From Nitrococcus mobilis (GTDB taxonomy: Bacteria > Pseudomonadota > Gammaproteobacteria > Nitrococcales > Nitrococcaceae), in assembly GCA_024102725.1 (NCBI GenBank), contig JAGFJL010000088.1, positions 1-48,071 on the forward strand: a stretch of DNA of 48,071 nt, read 5' to 3'. The notes below the pieces were generated by a model, which was not told where the DNA came from, did not search any database, and saw nothing but the letters and a program-made list of their open reading frames with translations. Positions 36,733 to 46,268 of this stretch are shown here, piece after piece (positions within the stretch are counted from its first letter, which is position 1; the number at the start of each line of letters is the position of its first letter). Both the position numbers and the translations under genes were made by a program.

Positions 36733-37368
36733 ATGAGCGCCGATCATCGCCGGGTGTTGCATGGGCTATACGCCCTCACCGATTCGGGATTGCAGCGACC
36801 GCAGGATTTGCCCGCGCGGGTCGAGGCCGTACTGAGCGGCGGTGCTCGTCTGTTGCAGTATCGAGAGAAATCCGCCCGCCCGCAACGCCGGCAAGAGGCG
36901 CTGCGGCTCGCCGCCCTGTGCCGAGCGTATGGGGCGGTGTTCATCGTCAACGACGACGTCGAGCTGGCGGTTGCCGTTGCGGCAGACGGGGTTCATCTTG
37001 GACGCGATGATCTATCCTTGAGCGCTGCCCGAGCTCGGTTGGGGCCTGCGGCGATCATCGGTATCTCCTGTTACGGCGACCTGGCCCGGGCCCGGGCAGC
37101 AGCGGCCGGCGGAGCCGATTATGTCGCCTTCGGCAGCGTATTTCCCTCGCCCACCAAGCCCCGCGCCGTGCGTGCCCCGCTGGAGCTGTTGGTTGCGGCG
37201 CGGAAAGTCCTGGCCTTACCGATTGTGGCCATCGGAGGTATAACGCCAGACAACGCTCGGCAGGTGGTTGCTACGGGCGTCGATGCCGTGGCAGCTATCA
37301 GCGGGGTGTTTGGTGTGCCGGATCCGGCTTCCGCCGCCCGGCGGATTGCGTGCTTGTTTGACGATTGA
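36733..37368 (+). CDS. thiE: Thiamine-phosphate synthase
   Basis: Couples the thiazole and pyrimidine halves of thiamine. 211 residues of TIM-barrel fold: [68 protein letters not shown] and [11 protein letters not shown] are classic. It starts at ATG 36733 without a strong ribosome site and lies 106 bases before hemL. The pair thiE-hemL is common in gammaproteobacteria. Thiamine diphosphate is the cofactor of transketolase encoded earlier. No TPP riboswitch was seen upstream. Confidence 0.96.
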   Translation: MSADHRRVLHGLYALTDSGLQRPQDLPARVEAVLSGGARLLQYREKSARPQRRQEALRLAALCRAYGAVFIVNDDVELAVAVAADGVHLGRDDLSLSAARARLGPAAIIGISCYGDLARARAAAAGGADYVAFGSVFPSPTKPRAVRAPLELLVAARKVLALPIVAIGGITPDNARQVVATGVDAVAAISGVFGVPDPASAARRIACLFDD

Positions 37369-37474
37369 GTCCTACGGGTTAAAGTGGACCGCGTTCGAGG
37401 CGGCTCGAGCGCCTGAGCGGGGGCACGACTCGCACCCGGTCCGGACAACGCTTAAAGCAGGAAGTGACTTGCCC

Positions 37475-38755
37475 ATGAATCGTTCGCACGAACTTTTTGT
37501 CGAAGCGCAGAACCACCTGGTCGGTGGAGTCAACTCCGCTGTGCGGGCTTTCCGCGCGGTCGGTGGCGAGCCCGTGTTCATCCGGCGTGGCGAGGGGGCA
37601 TGGATCGAGGATGTCGATGGTCGGCGCTACGTGGACTATGTGTTGTCATACGGCCCCCTGGCGGTCGGTCATGCCCACCCGGAGGTGGTGGCGGCCGTCT
37701 GCGATGCCGTAGCCCGCGGTTTGAGCTTCGGCGCGCCCTGCGAACTCGAGACGCACCTTGCCCAGCGGATCAAAGCGTTGCTTCCCTCGATCGATCGGCT
37801 GCGGATGGTCAGCTCCGGCACCGAGGCTACGATGAGCGCGTTGCGCTTGGCTCGGGGTTTCACGGGGCGGGAACGAATCGTCAAGTTTCAGGGGTGCTAC
37901 CATGGCCATGTAGATAGTTTATTGGTCCAAGCCGGCTCAGGCATTCTGACGCTTGGCATCCCGGGATCGCCGGGCGTACCACATGCCGTAGCGCAGCAGA
38001 CCATTACCGTGCCGTATAATGACCTGTCGGCAGCGACCAAGGTCTTCGACAAATACAGCCAAGAGATCGCTGCGGTGATCGTCGAGCCGGTGGCTGGCAA
38101 TATGAACTGTGTGCCCCCTGTCGAGGGCTTTCTTGCCGGCCTGCGCGGACTCTGCGATCAGAACGGCTCGCTGCTGATCTTCGACGAGGTGATGACCGGC
38201 TTTCGGGTTTCGTTAGGTGGCGCTCAAGCACACTATTCGGTTACCCCCGATCTGACCTGTCTGGGAAAGGTGATCGGCGGCGGCATGCCGGTCGGTGCCC
38301 TGGGCGGGCGAGGCGAGATCATGGAATGCCTTGCCCCGCTCGGACCCGTGTATCAGGCCGGTACTCTATCGGGTAACCCGGTCGCGATGGCCGCGGGCCT
38401 TGCCACGTTGGACGTGTTGACTCGCGCTCAGGCGTTCGATTCCGCCGTGGCTGCGACGCGCGCTCTCGTCGAGGGTTTGCGTGAGCGAGCCAGCAGCGCC
38501 GGTGTGCCTTTCGCGACCAATCAGGTCGGTACCATGTTCGGGCTTTTCTTCACCAAGGCGGATGCGGTCACCGACTTTCAGCGGGTCTCGGAGTGCGACG
38601 TGGAGCGCTTCAGGCGGTTTTTCCATAGCTTGCTTGAACAAGGCGTATACTTGGCACCCTCCGCGTTCGAGGCCGGTTTTCTCTCCACGGCGCACGACGA
38701 ACAGGCGCTCAATCATACTTTGGCTGCCGCCGAGCGAGCATTTGCCAGCCTGTGA
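37475..38755 (+). CDS. hemL: Glutamate-1-semialdehyde 2,1-aminomutase
   Basis: PLP enzyme of 426 residues that makes 5-aminolevulinate for haem and cobalamin. Start at ATG 37475 gives the usual N-terminus ([24 protein letters not shown]); the frame is open further upstream but overlaps thiE. Visible: [47 protein letters not shown], and the PLP lysine K265 in [14 protein letters not shown]. Normal length. Its stop lies 79 bases from the convergent mpl stop. Confidence 0.97.
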   Translation: MNRSHELFVEAQNHLVGGVNSAVRAFRAVGGEPVFIRRGEGAWIEDVDGRRYVDYVLSYGPLAVGHAHPEVVAAVCDAVARGLSFGAPCELETHLAQRIKALLPSIDRLRMVSSGTEATMSALRLARGFTGRERIVKFQGCYHGHVDSLLVQAGSGILTLGIPGSPGVPHAVAQQTITVPYNDLSAATKVFDKYSQEIAAVIVEPVAGNMNCVPPVEGFLAGLRGLCDQNGSLLIFDEVMTGFRVSLGGAQAHYSVTPDLTCLGKVIGGGMPVGALGGRGEIMECLAPLGPVYQAGTLSGNPVAMAAGLATLDVLTRAQAFDSAVAATRALVEGLRERASSAGVPFATNQVGTMFGLFFTKADAVTDFQRVSECDVERFRRFFHSLLEQGVYLAPSAFEAGFLSTAHDEQALNHTLAAAERAFASL

Positions 38756-38833
38756 TTTCGCTCGCTTTGGACTGCGCTTAGACCGATTCCGCTCGGCTCG
38801 GTGGATGGATTAGGTGCGCGGATCGAGCCTCTC

Positions 38834-40207
38834 TTAGCGGTTGCGCCGCTGTTGGTTGTGCAAAGCGATGAGCAGGCGCTCGTGGATATTCTCGAAAGCG
38901 CCGTTGCTCATCACCAGCACGGCATCGCCTGTTTGCGCCGCCGCCGTGATGCGATCGATCAAACAATCCATATCCTCGGTGATCAAGGCACGCTCGCCGG
39001 GCAGGGGAGCAAGCGCATCTTCCAGGCTCCATTCCAACGTGCATGGTCGATACACGAATACTTGGTCGGCCTGGTGCAATGAAGCGGCGAGCGTGTCGCG
39101 ATGCACTCCGAGCCGCATGGTATTGGAGCGCGGTTCGAGCACCGCCAGGATGCGGCCTTGATGGCGTCCGCGCAGAGCGGCGATTGTGGCGGCGATCGCG
39201 GTCGGATGATGGGCGAAGTCGTCGTATAGCTGTATACCCTTCACAATCCCGCGCAGCTCGAGTCGACGGCGCACCCCGCGGAAGTGGCGCAGCGCCTCGA
39301 TGCCCTGTTCGAGTGCAACCCCGGCATGCCGGGCGGCGAGAAGGGCGGCCAGGACGTTGCGGGCGTTGTGCTCACCCGGCAACGGCAGGGTAATTGCCCG
39401 ATTTTGCCCCTTGCCGGTCAGGGCCGCGCTAGCGCTTGCACCATCGATTGCCTCCAGCCGCCAATCGTTGCCGGCTCCGGTGCCGAAGCGGATGACCGGC
39501 GTCCAGCAGCCGAGCGCGAGCGTATCTGTGACGGTCTGATCGTCGCCGTTGGCGACGATCAGACCGGTGCTGGGCACGGTTCGTATCAAATGGTGAAATT
39601 GCCGCTGAATAGCCGCCAAGTCGGGGAAGATATCGGCGTGGTCGAACTCGAGGTTGTTGATAACCAGGGTGTGCGGCCGGAAATGAATGAATTTGGAGCG
39701 CTTATCGAAGAAGGCCGTGTCGTACTCATCGCCCTCGATAACGAAGAGATCACCGCGGCCGAGCCGGGCGGAGCACCCGAAGTTGCTGGGCACGCCGCCG
39801 ATGAGAAAGCCTGGTGAGAGTCCTGCATACTCCAGTATCCAGGTGAGCAGGCTGCTGGTAGTCGTTTTGCCGTGAGTGCCGGTGACCGCTAATACCCAGC
39901 GCTCGCGCATAACTTCCTCGGCGAGCCATTGTGGTCCCGATGTGTAGCGCAGTCGCTGATCGAGCACCTGCTCCAGCGCGGGATTGCCCCGACTCAGTGC
40001 ATTGCCCACCACGACACAGTCTGGGATGAGGCTCGGTGGCCGGGGGGCATACCCCTGTCGGATAGCGATCCCTTGTTCGGCCAGCAGGCTGCTCATGGGT
40101 GGATAAATGGCTGCGTCAACGCCACTCACGGTATGCCCGGCCTCGCGGGCGAGCAGCGCGACACCGCCCATAAAGGTCCCGCCAATCCCGAGTATATCCA
40201 GGTGCAT
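38834..40207 (-). CDS. mpl: UDP-N-acetylmuramate:L-alanyl-gamma-D-glutamyl-meso-diaminopimelate ligase
   Basis: Murein-peptide recycling ligase of the Mur ligase family, 457 residues. It starts MHLDILGIGGTFMGGVALLAREAGH, as in Mpl; the ATP loop VTGTHGKTTTSSLLTWIL, EGDEYDTAFFDKRSKFIHFRPH (typical of Mpl against MurC), NNLEFDHADIF, HNARNVLAALLAARH and DDFAHHPTAI are clear. The ATG at 40207 has GGGGAAGAG upstream; a longer frame to 40246 adds 13 untypical residues. A membrane protein gene lies 48 bases upstream on the same strand. It reuses the tripeptide from wall turnover. Confidence 0.95.
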   Translation of the reverse strand: MHLDILGIGGTFMGGVALLAREAGHTVSGVDAAIYPPMSSLLAEQGIAIRQGYAPRPPSLIPDCVVVGNALSRGNPALEQVLDQRLRYTSGPQWLAEEVMRERWVLAVTGTHGKTTTSSLLTWILEYAGLSPGFLIGGVPSNFGCSARLGRGDLFVIEGDEYDTAFFDKRSKFIHFRPHTLVINNLEFDHADIFPDLAAIQRQFHHLIRTVPSTGLIVANGDDQTVTDTLALGCWTPVIRFGTGAGNDWRLEAIDGASASAALTGKGQNRAITLPLPGEHNARNVLAALLAARHAGVALEQGIEALRHFRGVRRRLELRGIVKGIQLYDDFAHHPTAIAATIAALRGRHQGRILAVLEPRSNTMRLGVHRDTLAASLHQADQVFVYRPCTLEWSLEDALAPLPGERALITEDMDCLIDRITAAAQTGDAVLVMSNGAFENIHERLLIALHNQQRRNR

Positions 40208-40255
40208 TAGCCGCTCTTCCCCCCAGGCTTGCCCAGATGCTAGCACGCACGGTAG

Positions 40256-40774
40256 TTAGCCATGGATGAGCTGGGATATGAACAAGGAGCCGAAGATATA
40301 ACCGAGTGCAACCAGGATACCCCCAGGCAGCGGCAACGACAGGGCATGGCGGAGGATGTGGCCCATGACGAGGAGGTTCCAAATTCCAAGCCCCGCCATG
40401 GCAAAGAGGATATAGGCATCCTGGGCAGGCCCCGTACTGGTGGCGGCGAGCACCGGTAAGCTGATCAGCGTGATGATGGCGTCCGTGCCGAAAATCGCGC
40501 TCGCTGTCTGGACAAAGCGGATCTGAAGCCCTCGAAAAGCGAGGATGCCGTAGATGAAACCGAGCGTAAACAGCAACCCGACGAGCAGCGTCGGCACGGC
40601 ATTGGGCATCGATCCATACGCCCACATCGCAGCATAGCCCAGACCCAGACCGGCGGTTAACGTCAACCCCAGCACTTCCCAAGAGCAGGGTAGATCCTGG
40701 GGTGCAGCTCGCAACAGGCAGATGTCAAATAGTTGACGTGTTGTGGTTGTAATTGGCGGCATATGTTTGCTCAT
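40256..40774 (-). CDS. Hypothetical multi-spanning membrane protein
   Basis: 172 residues from the ATG at 40774, with a short polar N-terminus then about four or five hydrophobic segments (near 32-52, 60-80, 88-112, 120-140 and 150-170). An upstream extension to 40897 is open but rich in Cys and His with no membrane-protein character. No ribosome site is clear. Resembles small Yip1-like or uncharacterised inner-membrane proteins; no certain family. It is upstream of mpl on the same strand and may be co-transcribed. Confidence 0.65.
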   Translation of the reverse strand: MSKHMPPITTTTRQLFDICLLRAAPQDLPCSWEVLGLTLTAGLGLGYAAMWAYGSMPNAVPTLLVGLLFTLGFIYGILAFRGLQIRFVQTASAIFGTDAIITLISLPVLAATSTGPAQDAYILFAMAGLGIWNLLVMGHILRHALSLPLPGGILVALGYIFGSLFISQLIHG

Positions 40775-40966
40775 GATCGTGTGCGAGGAAACATTGATTT
40801 GAAAAATTCGTTCACAGCATCCAAAACTCAACGTAGGGCTGCAGGCGCCGGGTTGGTCAGCATGGTACTCGTTCCGGGCATGGGGATCACCCGCCACTGC
40901 GAGATACGTTGAATGTCCGTAGAAAAATAATTAATTCCGGCGATGAGCTGCTTGGAGGTAGAGACA

Positions 40967-42202
40967 ATGATTCTGGACAGTGTGCTGGAAGATCGGATCC
41001 GTAAGGGTTCCCTCGTTGTTGATCTGCCCGACGGGTCCGTGCGGCATTATGGTAACGGTAGCCCGCAGGCCCATTGGTGTATCCATGACGTTTCCGCTCT
41101 CAACAAGGTGGCGGCTGACCCCGAGTTCATGCTCGGCCAGACCTACATGGATGGGGCCTGGAGCACTCCCTCGTTGATCACCTTGCTCGAGGTGTTGATG
41201 CGGAATTTCCCCCGCGAGCCGATAAGCTGGTTCCGACGCGCCATGGTCAAGCTGATCAAGCCGATTCAGCAATGGAATCGGATCGCCGCCAGCCGGCGTA
41301 ACGCGGCTCATCACTATGATTTGGACGTGTCGCTGTTCCGTCGTTTTTTGGATGAGGACATGCAGTATTCCTGCGCTTATTGGCCAGACAGCGGCATGAC
41401 GCTCGAGCAGGCGCAGCAGGCGAAAAAGGAGCATATTCGTCGTAAGCTATTGTTAAGTCCGGGTCAGCGGGTAATCGATATCGGTTGCGGGTGGGCTGGA
41501 TTGGCTATCTTTCTTGCCGAGACCTGTGAGGTTCGGGTCACGGGTTTGACACTTTCTCGTGAGCAGTACCGCGTAGCCCGGGAACGAGTCAAGCAGCGGG
41601 GCTTGGAGAAGTGGGTAGATATTCGCCTCGAGGATTATCGGGAGAACACCGAAACCTATGATCGTGTGGTCAGCGTCGGTATGTTCGAGCATGTGGGGGC
41701 GCGGAATTACGATGCCTATTTCCGGGCGGTGCGTGAGCGGCTCACCGAGGATGGCGTAGCGCTTATCCATACCATTGGATCGATTGCTCCGCCAGGCCTG
41801 ACGAATCCTTGGATTCGACATTACATCTTTCCAGGCGGCTATATCCCTGCCATGTCAGAGGTGATGGCCGCAGTGGAGCGGCAATGTTTGGTGAGCACGG
41901 ATGTGGAAGTGTTGCGGCTGCACTACGCTTTTACCCTGGCTCAGTGGCAACGGCGTTTCCAGTGGGCGCGCGCCGAGGTGGCGGCTGAAAAGAGCGAGCG
42001 TTTCTGTCGCATGTGGGAATTCTATCTCGCGCTCAGCGAGGCGGCTTTCCGCTGGCGTGATTTGGTGGTATTTCAGTTCCAGTTGGCTCGGAACAACCGG
42101 GCCGTGCCGTTAACACGGGGCTATTTACATAGGACGCCCGATGACGAGGTGGCGCAGAGTCGCACGATGCTTGATCGGAGCGCGACAGAACGGCGCGCCT
42201 GA
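40967..42202 (+). CDS. cfa: Cyclopropane-fatty-acyl-phospholipid synthase
   Basis: SAM-dependent enzyme of 411 residues that adds a methylene group to unsaturated phospholipid acyl chains. Seen: HYDLDVSLFRRFLDEDMQYSCAYW (substrate site), SAM-binding VIDIGCGWAGLAIFLAE, LTLSREQYRVARERV, FEHVGARNYDAYF, HTIGS and WIRHYIFPGGYIPA. The ATG at 40967 has a TTGGAGG ribosome site. It stands alone; promoter elements in the divergent gap (40775-40966) were not certain. Its product stabilises membranes under acid and stationary-phase stress. Confidence 0.94.
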   Translation: MILDSVLEDRIRKGSLVVDLPDGSVRHYGNGSPQAHWCIHDVSALNKVAADPEFMLGQTYMDGAWSTPSLITLLEVLMRNFPREPISWFRRAMVKLIKPIQQWNRIAASRRNAAHHYDLDVSLFRRFLDEDMQYSCAYWPDSGMTLEQAQQAKKEHIRRKLLLSPGQRVIDIGCGWAGLAIFLAETCEVRVTGLTLSREQYRVARERVKQRGLEKWVDIRLEDYRENTETYDRVVSVGMFEHVGARNYDAYFRAVRERLTEDGVALIHTIGSIAPPGLTNPWIRHYIFPGGYIPAMSEVMAAVERQCLVSTDVEVLRLHYAFTLAQWQRRFQWARAEVAAEKSERFCRMWEFYLALSEAAFRWRDLVVFQFQLARNNRAVPLTRGYLHRTPDDEVAQSRTMLDRSATERRA

Positions 42203-42280
42203 ACGCTTGCGAGCAGCCTGCACAGCGTATCGGCAAGTTTATTGTATCTTCGAGCAAGGGATAAAAAAGGGGAAGTCTCC

Positions 42281-43546
42281 ATGACTAAGCGCAACGCCTT
42301 CTATGCACAGTCTGGAGGAGTTACTGCAGTTATCAATGCGACGGCCTGTGGTTTGATCGAGACCGCACGGCACCACGCCGACCAGATCAATACGGTTTTT
42401 GCGGGCAACAACGGCATTCTCGGTGCGTTACATGAGGAGTTGATCGATACCTCCCAGGAGAGCGCGCGAACGATTGCCGCTCTGCGTTATACGCCGGCGG
42501 GCGCTTTTGGCTCCGCCCGCTATAAGCTCAAGGGGCTGCAGGAGAATCGCGCCGAATACGAGCGCTTGTTCGAGGTCTTCGACGCGCATGATATCGGCTA
42601 TTTTTTTTACAATGGCGGTGGCGATTCGCAGGATACGACGCATAAGGTTGCGCAACTCGGCGAGCAGCTCGGTTATCCGATAACCTGTATCGGCATTCCC
42701 AAGACCGTGGATAACGACCTGCCGGGGACAGATAGCTGTCCGGGATTCGGATCGGTCGCCAAATACGTCGCCGTCTCCACCCGCGAGGCCGGACTCGATG
42801 TCGCCTCCATGGCCAAAACCTCGACGAAAGTGTTCGTCCTCGAGACCATGGGCCGTCACGCGGGCTGGATAGCGGCGGCAGCCGGGTTGGCTCAAGAGCT
42901 CCCTGGCGAGCCGCCGCACCTCATCCTGCTGCCCGAAATTCCGTTTGACCGGGAGCGGTTCCTCTCCCGCGTCGAACAAACGGTACAGGAACTTGGCTAT
43001 TGCGTGGTAGTGGCTTCGGAAGGTACTCGGAATGCTGACGGTGCATTCCTCGCTGACCAGGGTGGTGGTAAGGATGCCTTCGGCCACACTCAGCTCGGCG
43101 GCGTGGCGCCCGTGATCGCGCGCCTGATCAACGATGCTTTAGGCTACAAGTACCATTACGCCATCGCCGATTACCTCCAACGCGCGGCACGCCATATCGC
43201 CTCCCGCACGGACGTCGAGCAAGCCTACGCCGTGGGGCAAGCCGCGGTCGAGTTTGCCTTGGCCGGCAAAAACGCCGTTATGCCTACCATCACACGGCTA
43301 AGCGACGATCCCTATCGATGGCAAGTGGGCGAGGCGCGGCTTGCCGAGGTCGCCAACGTAGAGCGCAAGTTGCCTGCCGAGTATATTAGCGAGGACGGCC
43401 TGCACATCACTGCGCCGTGCCGCCGCTATCTGCGTCCGCTCATTGCCGGCGAAGATTATCCGCCCTATGAAAACGGGCTACCGAGCTACGCTCGGTTGCG
43501 CCGATGCATGGCGGACAAAAAGCTCCCGCGATTCGAGGGAAATTGA
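42281..43546 (+). CDS. pfp: Pyrophosphate-dependent 6-phosphofructokinase
   Basis: Interconverts fructose-6-phosphate and fructose-1,6-bisphosphate with PPi in place of ATP, and in related bacteria also acts on sedoheptulose bisphosphate. 421 residues. The N-terminal AQSGGVTAVINATACGL, the phosphate loop NGGGDSQDTTHKV, and PKTVDNDLPGTDSCPGFGS are visible. K141, in place of the glycine found in ATP-using enzymes, is the PPi signature. Also ETMGRHAGWIAAA and GGVAPVIARLIND. The ATG at 42281 has AAAGGGGAAG upstream. It converges with hppA 454 bases away; ppa is beyond hppA, so three PPi enzymes are neighbours. Confidence 0.92.
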   Translation: MTKRNAFYAQSGGVTAVINATACGLIETARHHADQINTVFAGNNGILGALHEELIDTSQESARTIAALRYTPAGAFGSARYKLKGLQENRAEYERLFEVFDAHDIGYFFYNGGGDSQDTTHKVAQLGEQLGYPITCIGIPKTVDNDLPGTDSCPGFGSVAKYVAVSTREAGLDVASMAKTSTKVFVLETMGRHAGWIAAAAGLAQELPGEPPHLILLPEIPFDRERFLSRVEQTVQELGYCVVVASEGTRNADGAFLADQGGGKDAFGHTQLGGVAPVIARLINDALGYKYHYAIADYLQRAARHIASRTDVEQAYAVGQAAVEFALAGKNAVMPTITRLSDDPYRWQVGEARLAEVANVERKLPAEYISEDGLHITAPCRRYLRPLIAGEDYPPYENGLPSYARLRRCMADKKLPRFEGN

Positions 43547-43583
43547 GTGGTGGGGTTCTGTTTGATCGTGGCCGGTTGGTCCG

Positions 43584-43608
43584 AAAAAAAAAGCCGGCTT
43601 GCGCCGGC
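43584..43608 (-). terminator. Strong intrinsic terminator on the minus strand
   Basis: Read on the minus strand: a 6-bp GC-only stem GCCGGC closed by a GCAA tetraloop, followed directly by nine T. This is a textbook rho-independent terminator. It points away from pfp and lies about 390 bases past hppA, so it ends either a long hppA tail or a separate minus-strand transcript. Confidence 0.88.
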
Positions 43609-43830
43609 CGGAATTGTAGGGGGGTGTTCATGTTATTGTTAGTTGGCAGCGGCTTGTATGCACCGCGGCCAGCCTGGGAGTGGGGACCGCGAACTTGGTA
43701 CTCGGCCCGCGGTAGAACGCACGACTTGACGGGTATCGTAGCAATCCTCCCAATCCCGGGCGCGATGGGTCTAGGACCCGCAACATACATCGCAAAATAC
43801 GTGCAAAACTCAAGAAATAGCATGTGAATT
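43609..43830 (-). ncRNA. Candidate structured RNA upstream of the terminator
   Basis: On the minus strand the 220 bases before the terminator are GC-rich between AT-rich flanks and full of possible stems: GGGTC-CTA-GACCC near 43770, bracketed by GCGAT and ATCGC; CCGCG pairing with CGCGG near 43690-43712; and GCGG with CCGC near 43645-43665. Minus-strand frames here are not protein-like. TTGAGT near 43812 could be a -35 box without a good -10. This is a hypothesis only. Confidence 0.3.
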
Positions 43831-43947
43831 AGACGGATAGATTATTTTTGGTTGGTTCGGTAAAAATTACTCCTGCATGAACGTCAAATAATTTAACAGT
43901 CGGTATTCGGTTCGGCATCTTTGTGCCCCGTCGGAATCATTCGAACC

Positions 43948-43970
43948 CTCGGTTGTGTAATGCAGCCGAG
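43948..43970. terminator. Hairpin 30 bases past hppA
   Basis: CTCGGTTG at 43948-43955 pairs with CAGCCGAG at 43963-43970 (8 bp, one wobble pair) around a 7-base loop. It sits 31 bases beyond the hppA stop. No T-run follows on the minus strand, so it may slow or protect the 3' end rather than stop transcription on its own. Confidence 0.4.
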
Positions 43971-44000
43971 TCAGTCGAGGTTGACACGACCAAAACGTGA

Positions 44001-46004
44001 TCAAGCCAGCAAAGGTGCGATGACCAAACTTATGATGGCCATGACGTTGATCAGAATGTTCATGGATGGACCCGAAGTATCCTTGAAAGGATCGCCCACG
44101 GTGTCACCCACGACGGTGGCTCGATGCACTTCGGAGCCTTTGCCGCCGTAGTTGCCCTTCTCCACGTATTTTTTGGCGTTGTCCCAGGCGCCCCCGGCGT
44201 TGGCCATGGTAAGCGCCAAGAGCACCGCTCCGAGCAGAGCCCCGCCCAGCATGCCGCCGAGTGCTTCCGGTCCAATAAGAAAACCGACCGCCGGCGGGGC
44301 GATTATGGCGAGCGCCCCGGGCAATATCATTTTTTTCAAGGCTTCGGTCGTGGCGATGTCGACGCAGCGCGCCGTATCGGGTTCGGCCTTGCCTTCCAGC
44401 AGGCCCTGTATCTCGCGGAACTGGCGGCGGATCTCGTGGATCATGGCAAAGGCGGCATCGCCCACCGCAGTCATCGTGATGGCAGCCACCAGAAACGGGA
44501 AGATGCCACCAAGGAACAACCCTACCAGCACCTCGGGGTCTCCTAGGAAAATGGTAAATTCCGGCATGTGATGCCGGATGGTTTGTACGTAGGCGGTGAT
44601 GATCGCCAAAGCGGCCAAGGCCGCGGCGCTGATGGCGAACCCCTTGCCGATGGCGGCGGTCGTGTTGCCAAGCTCATCGAGGGAATCAGTGATGCGGCGC
44701 GTCTCCGCGCCGAGTTCGGCCATTTCGGCGATACCGCCAGCGTTATCGGCAACCGGGCCATAGGCGTCGATGGCCATGGTGATACCTACTGTCGCCAACA
44801 TCCCTACCGCGGCGATGCCGACCCCATAAAGACCGACCAGAGCGCTGGAGACACCGATAATGGCCGCAATGGTGAGCAATGGTACCGCCACCGACTCCAT
44901 GCCCACTGCCAGGCCCTTGATCATGACGGTCGCCGCACCGGTCTCCCCGGCTCGGGCGATGCTGAGCACCGGCCGTCCGCCAGTGTAATACTCGGTGACC
45001 AGTCCGACGATAATGCCTCCGGCTGCACCGAACAACACGGCCCACCAGACGTGGTCAGTAATGCCCAATGCAGTCACGATGAAATAAGCCACGATAATGA
45101 ATAGCACCGACGCGCCGATGGTCCCGGTTCGCAGCGCCCGCTCCGGCGCCTGAGTGGAAAACAGGCGCACCAGCATAATTCCGAGCAGAGAACAGATCAG
45201 ACCCGCCGAGGATAGCGCCAGTGGCAGGAACATGAGTGAGTCGCGAAGTCCCAATCCAGAGACGACCACCATCGGTAACGTGGCGGCCATGGCGATCGTG
45301 GCGATCATCGCCCCACAATAAGACTCGAAGATGTCGGAGCCCATGCCCGCCACATCGCCTACGTTATCGCCCACATTATCGGCGATCACGCCGGGGTTGC
45401 GGGGATCATCCTCAGGAATGCCGGCCTCAAGCTTGCCCACCAGATCAGCGCCGACGTCCGCGCTTTTAGTAAAGATGCCACCACCGACCCGTGAGAACAG
45501 AGCCACTGTTGAGGCGCCCATCCCGAAGCCATGGATATGATGCGCCGTAGCGGGATCGCCGCCATAGAAGAGAAACAATAGACCGAGGCCGAGTAGGCCC
45601 AATGAGGCCACCGCCAGCCCCATGATGGAACCACCGAAGAATGCAATGGTGAGAGCCGCGGCCGCACCTTGAGTATGCGCGGCCGTCGTCGTGCGATAAT
45701 TGGCTCTGGTTGCCGTGTACATGCCGATCAGCCCGGCTCCCGCGGACGCTAAGGCACCAACGAGATACGCGGTGGCGGTCTGCCAGCCGAGAAAGATCCA
45801 GAGCAGCACGGTCAGGGCGGCGGCAACGTAAGCAAGAATGCTGTATTCGCGTCGCATGAAAACCATGGCGCCGAGATGGATCTTCTCGCCGATGGCGACG
45901 ACGCGCTCTGAGCCCGCTGGATAGCGCAGAATTGCGCCGTAGATCAGCAGTGCCGCCACAAGACCCAGTAGGCCTAACGCAGGCGGCAAATAAACGATCG
46001 ACAT
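44001..46004 (-). CDS. hppA: Membrane-bound ion-pumping pyrophosphatase
   Basis: Inner-membrane protein of 667 residues with about 16 hydrophobic segments that splits PPi and pumps H+ and/or Na+. The catalytic loops are intact: [65 protein letters not shown], and [12 protein letters not shown] near the end. A450 and G453 in [10 protein letters not shown] are the signature of K+-dependent enzymes (K+-independent forms have K and T). E227 in SDIFESY is the glutamate position seen in Na+-type pumps. So a K+-dependent enzyme, with Na+, H+ or dual transport open. A GGGAGG site precedes the ATG. Divergent from ppa and convergent with pfp. Confidence 0.96.
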   Translation of the reverse strand: MSIVYLPPALGLLGLVAALLIYGAILRYPAGSERVVAIGEKIHLGAMVFMRREYSILAYVAAALTVLLWIFLGWQTATAYLVGALASAGAGLIGMYTATRANYRTTTAAHTQGAAAALTIAFFGGSIMGLAVASLGLLGLGLLFLFYGGDPATAHHIHGFGMGASTVALFSRVGGGIFTKSADVGADLVGKLEAGIPEDDPRNPGVIADNVGDNVGDVAGMGSDIFESYCGAMIATIAMAATLPMVVVSGLGLRDSLMFLPLALSSAGLICSLLGIMLVRLFSTQAPERALRTGTIGASVLFIIVAYFIVTALGITDHVWWAVLFGAAGGIIVGLVTEYYTGGRPVLSIARAGETGAATVMIKGLAVGMESVAVPLLTIAAIIGVSSALVGLYGVGIAAVGMLATVGITMAIDAYGPVADNAGGIAEMAELGAETRRITDSLDELGNTTAAIGKGFAISAAALAALAIITAYVQTIRHHMPEFTIFLGDPEVLVGLFLGGIFPFLVAAITMTAVGDAAFAMIHEIRRQFREIQGLLEGKAEPDTARCVDIATTEALKKMILPGALAIIAPPAVGFLIGPEALGGMLGGALLGAVLLALTMANAGGAWDNAKKYVEKGNYGGKGSEVHRATVVGDTVGDPFKDTSGPSMNILINVMAIISLVIAPLLA

Positions 46005-46268
46005 GGTGATACGCCTCCCATTCTTCGGCCAATCGCGCTATGCGATGGCCGTGTTATTCTGCGTTGCGGCGCAACATGGCGCCTGCTTTTGCTTTATAAT
46101 CGCGGCGACTTTGCCAGAAAACATGGGGCCATTGCACGTCTCGGCAAGGACGTGCTTCGCCAGGGGCACTGCCTGCCGCAGGGCGGGCATGGCGGGCCGT
46201 TGTCGTCCGTTTTCGCGGTGCACACTTTCTTACTCCGAGTTGTAGCTTTTTGTGAGGTAGCGAAAACC
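46005..46268. promoter_or_regulatory. Divergent promoter region, hppA / ppa
   Basis: 264 bases between the two pyrophosphatase genes. A perfect TATAAT at 46095-46100 could be the -10 box of ppa, leaving a leader of roughly 160 bases; no good -35 was found at standard spacing. The leader holds a stable hairpin, TGCCTGCC-GCAG-GGCGGGCA (46170-46189). On the minus side only the hppA ribosome site is clear. Confidence 0.5.

Larger units (their letters stand above)
43547..44000. other. Intergenic region, convergent pfp and hppA
   Basis: 454 bases. It holds an intrinsic terminator for the minus strand (43584-43608), a GC-rich structured block at about 43610-43790, an AT-rich stretch near 43800-43910, and a hairpin just past hppA (43948-43970). 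On the plus strand an ATG at 43630 with a GGGGGG ribosome site opens a 65-codon frame to 43827, starting MLLLVGSGLYAPRPAWEWG; I could not match it to a family. Confidence 0.55.

Noticed and set aside
43930..43990. tRNA remnant on the minus strand
   Set aside because: GGTTCGAAT resembles a T-loop, but the flanking bases do not form a T-stem and no acceptor or anticodon arm is present.
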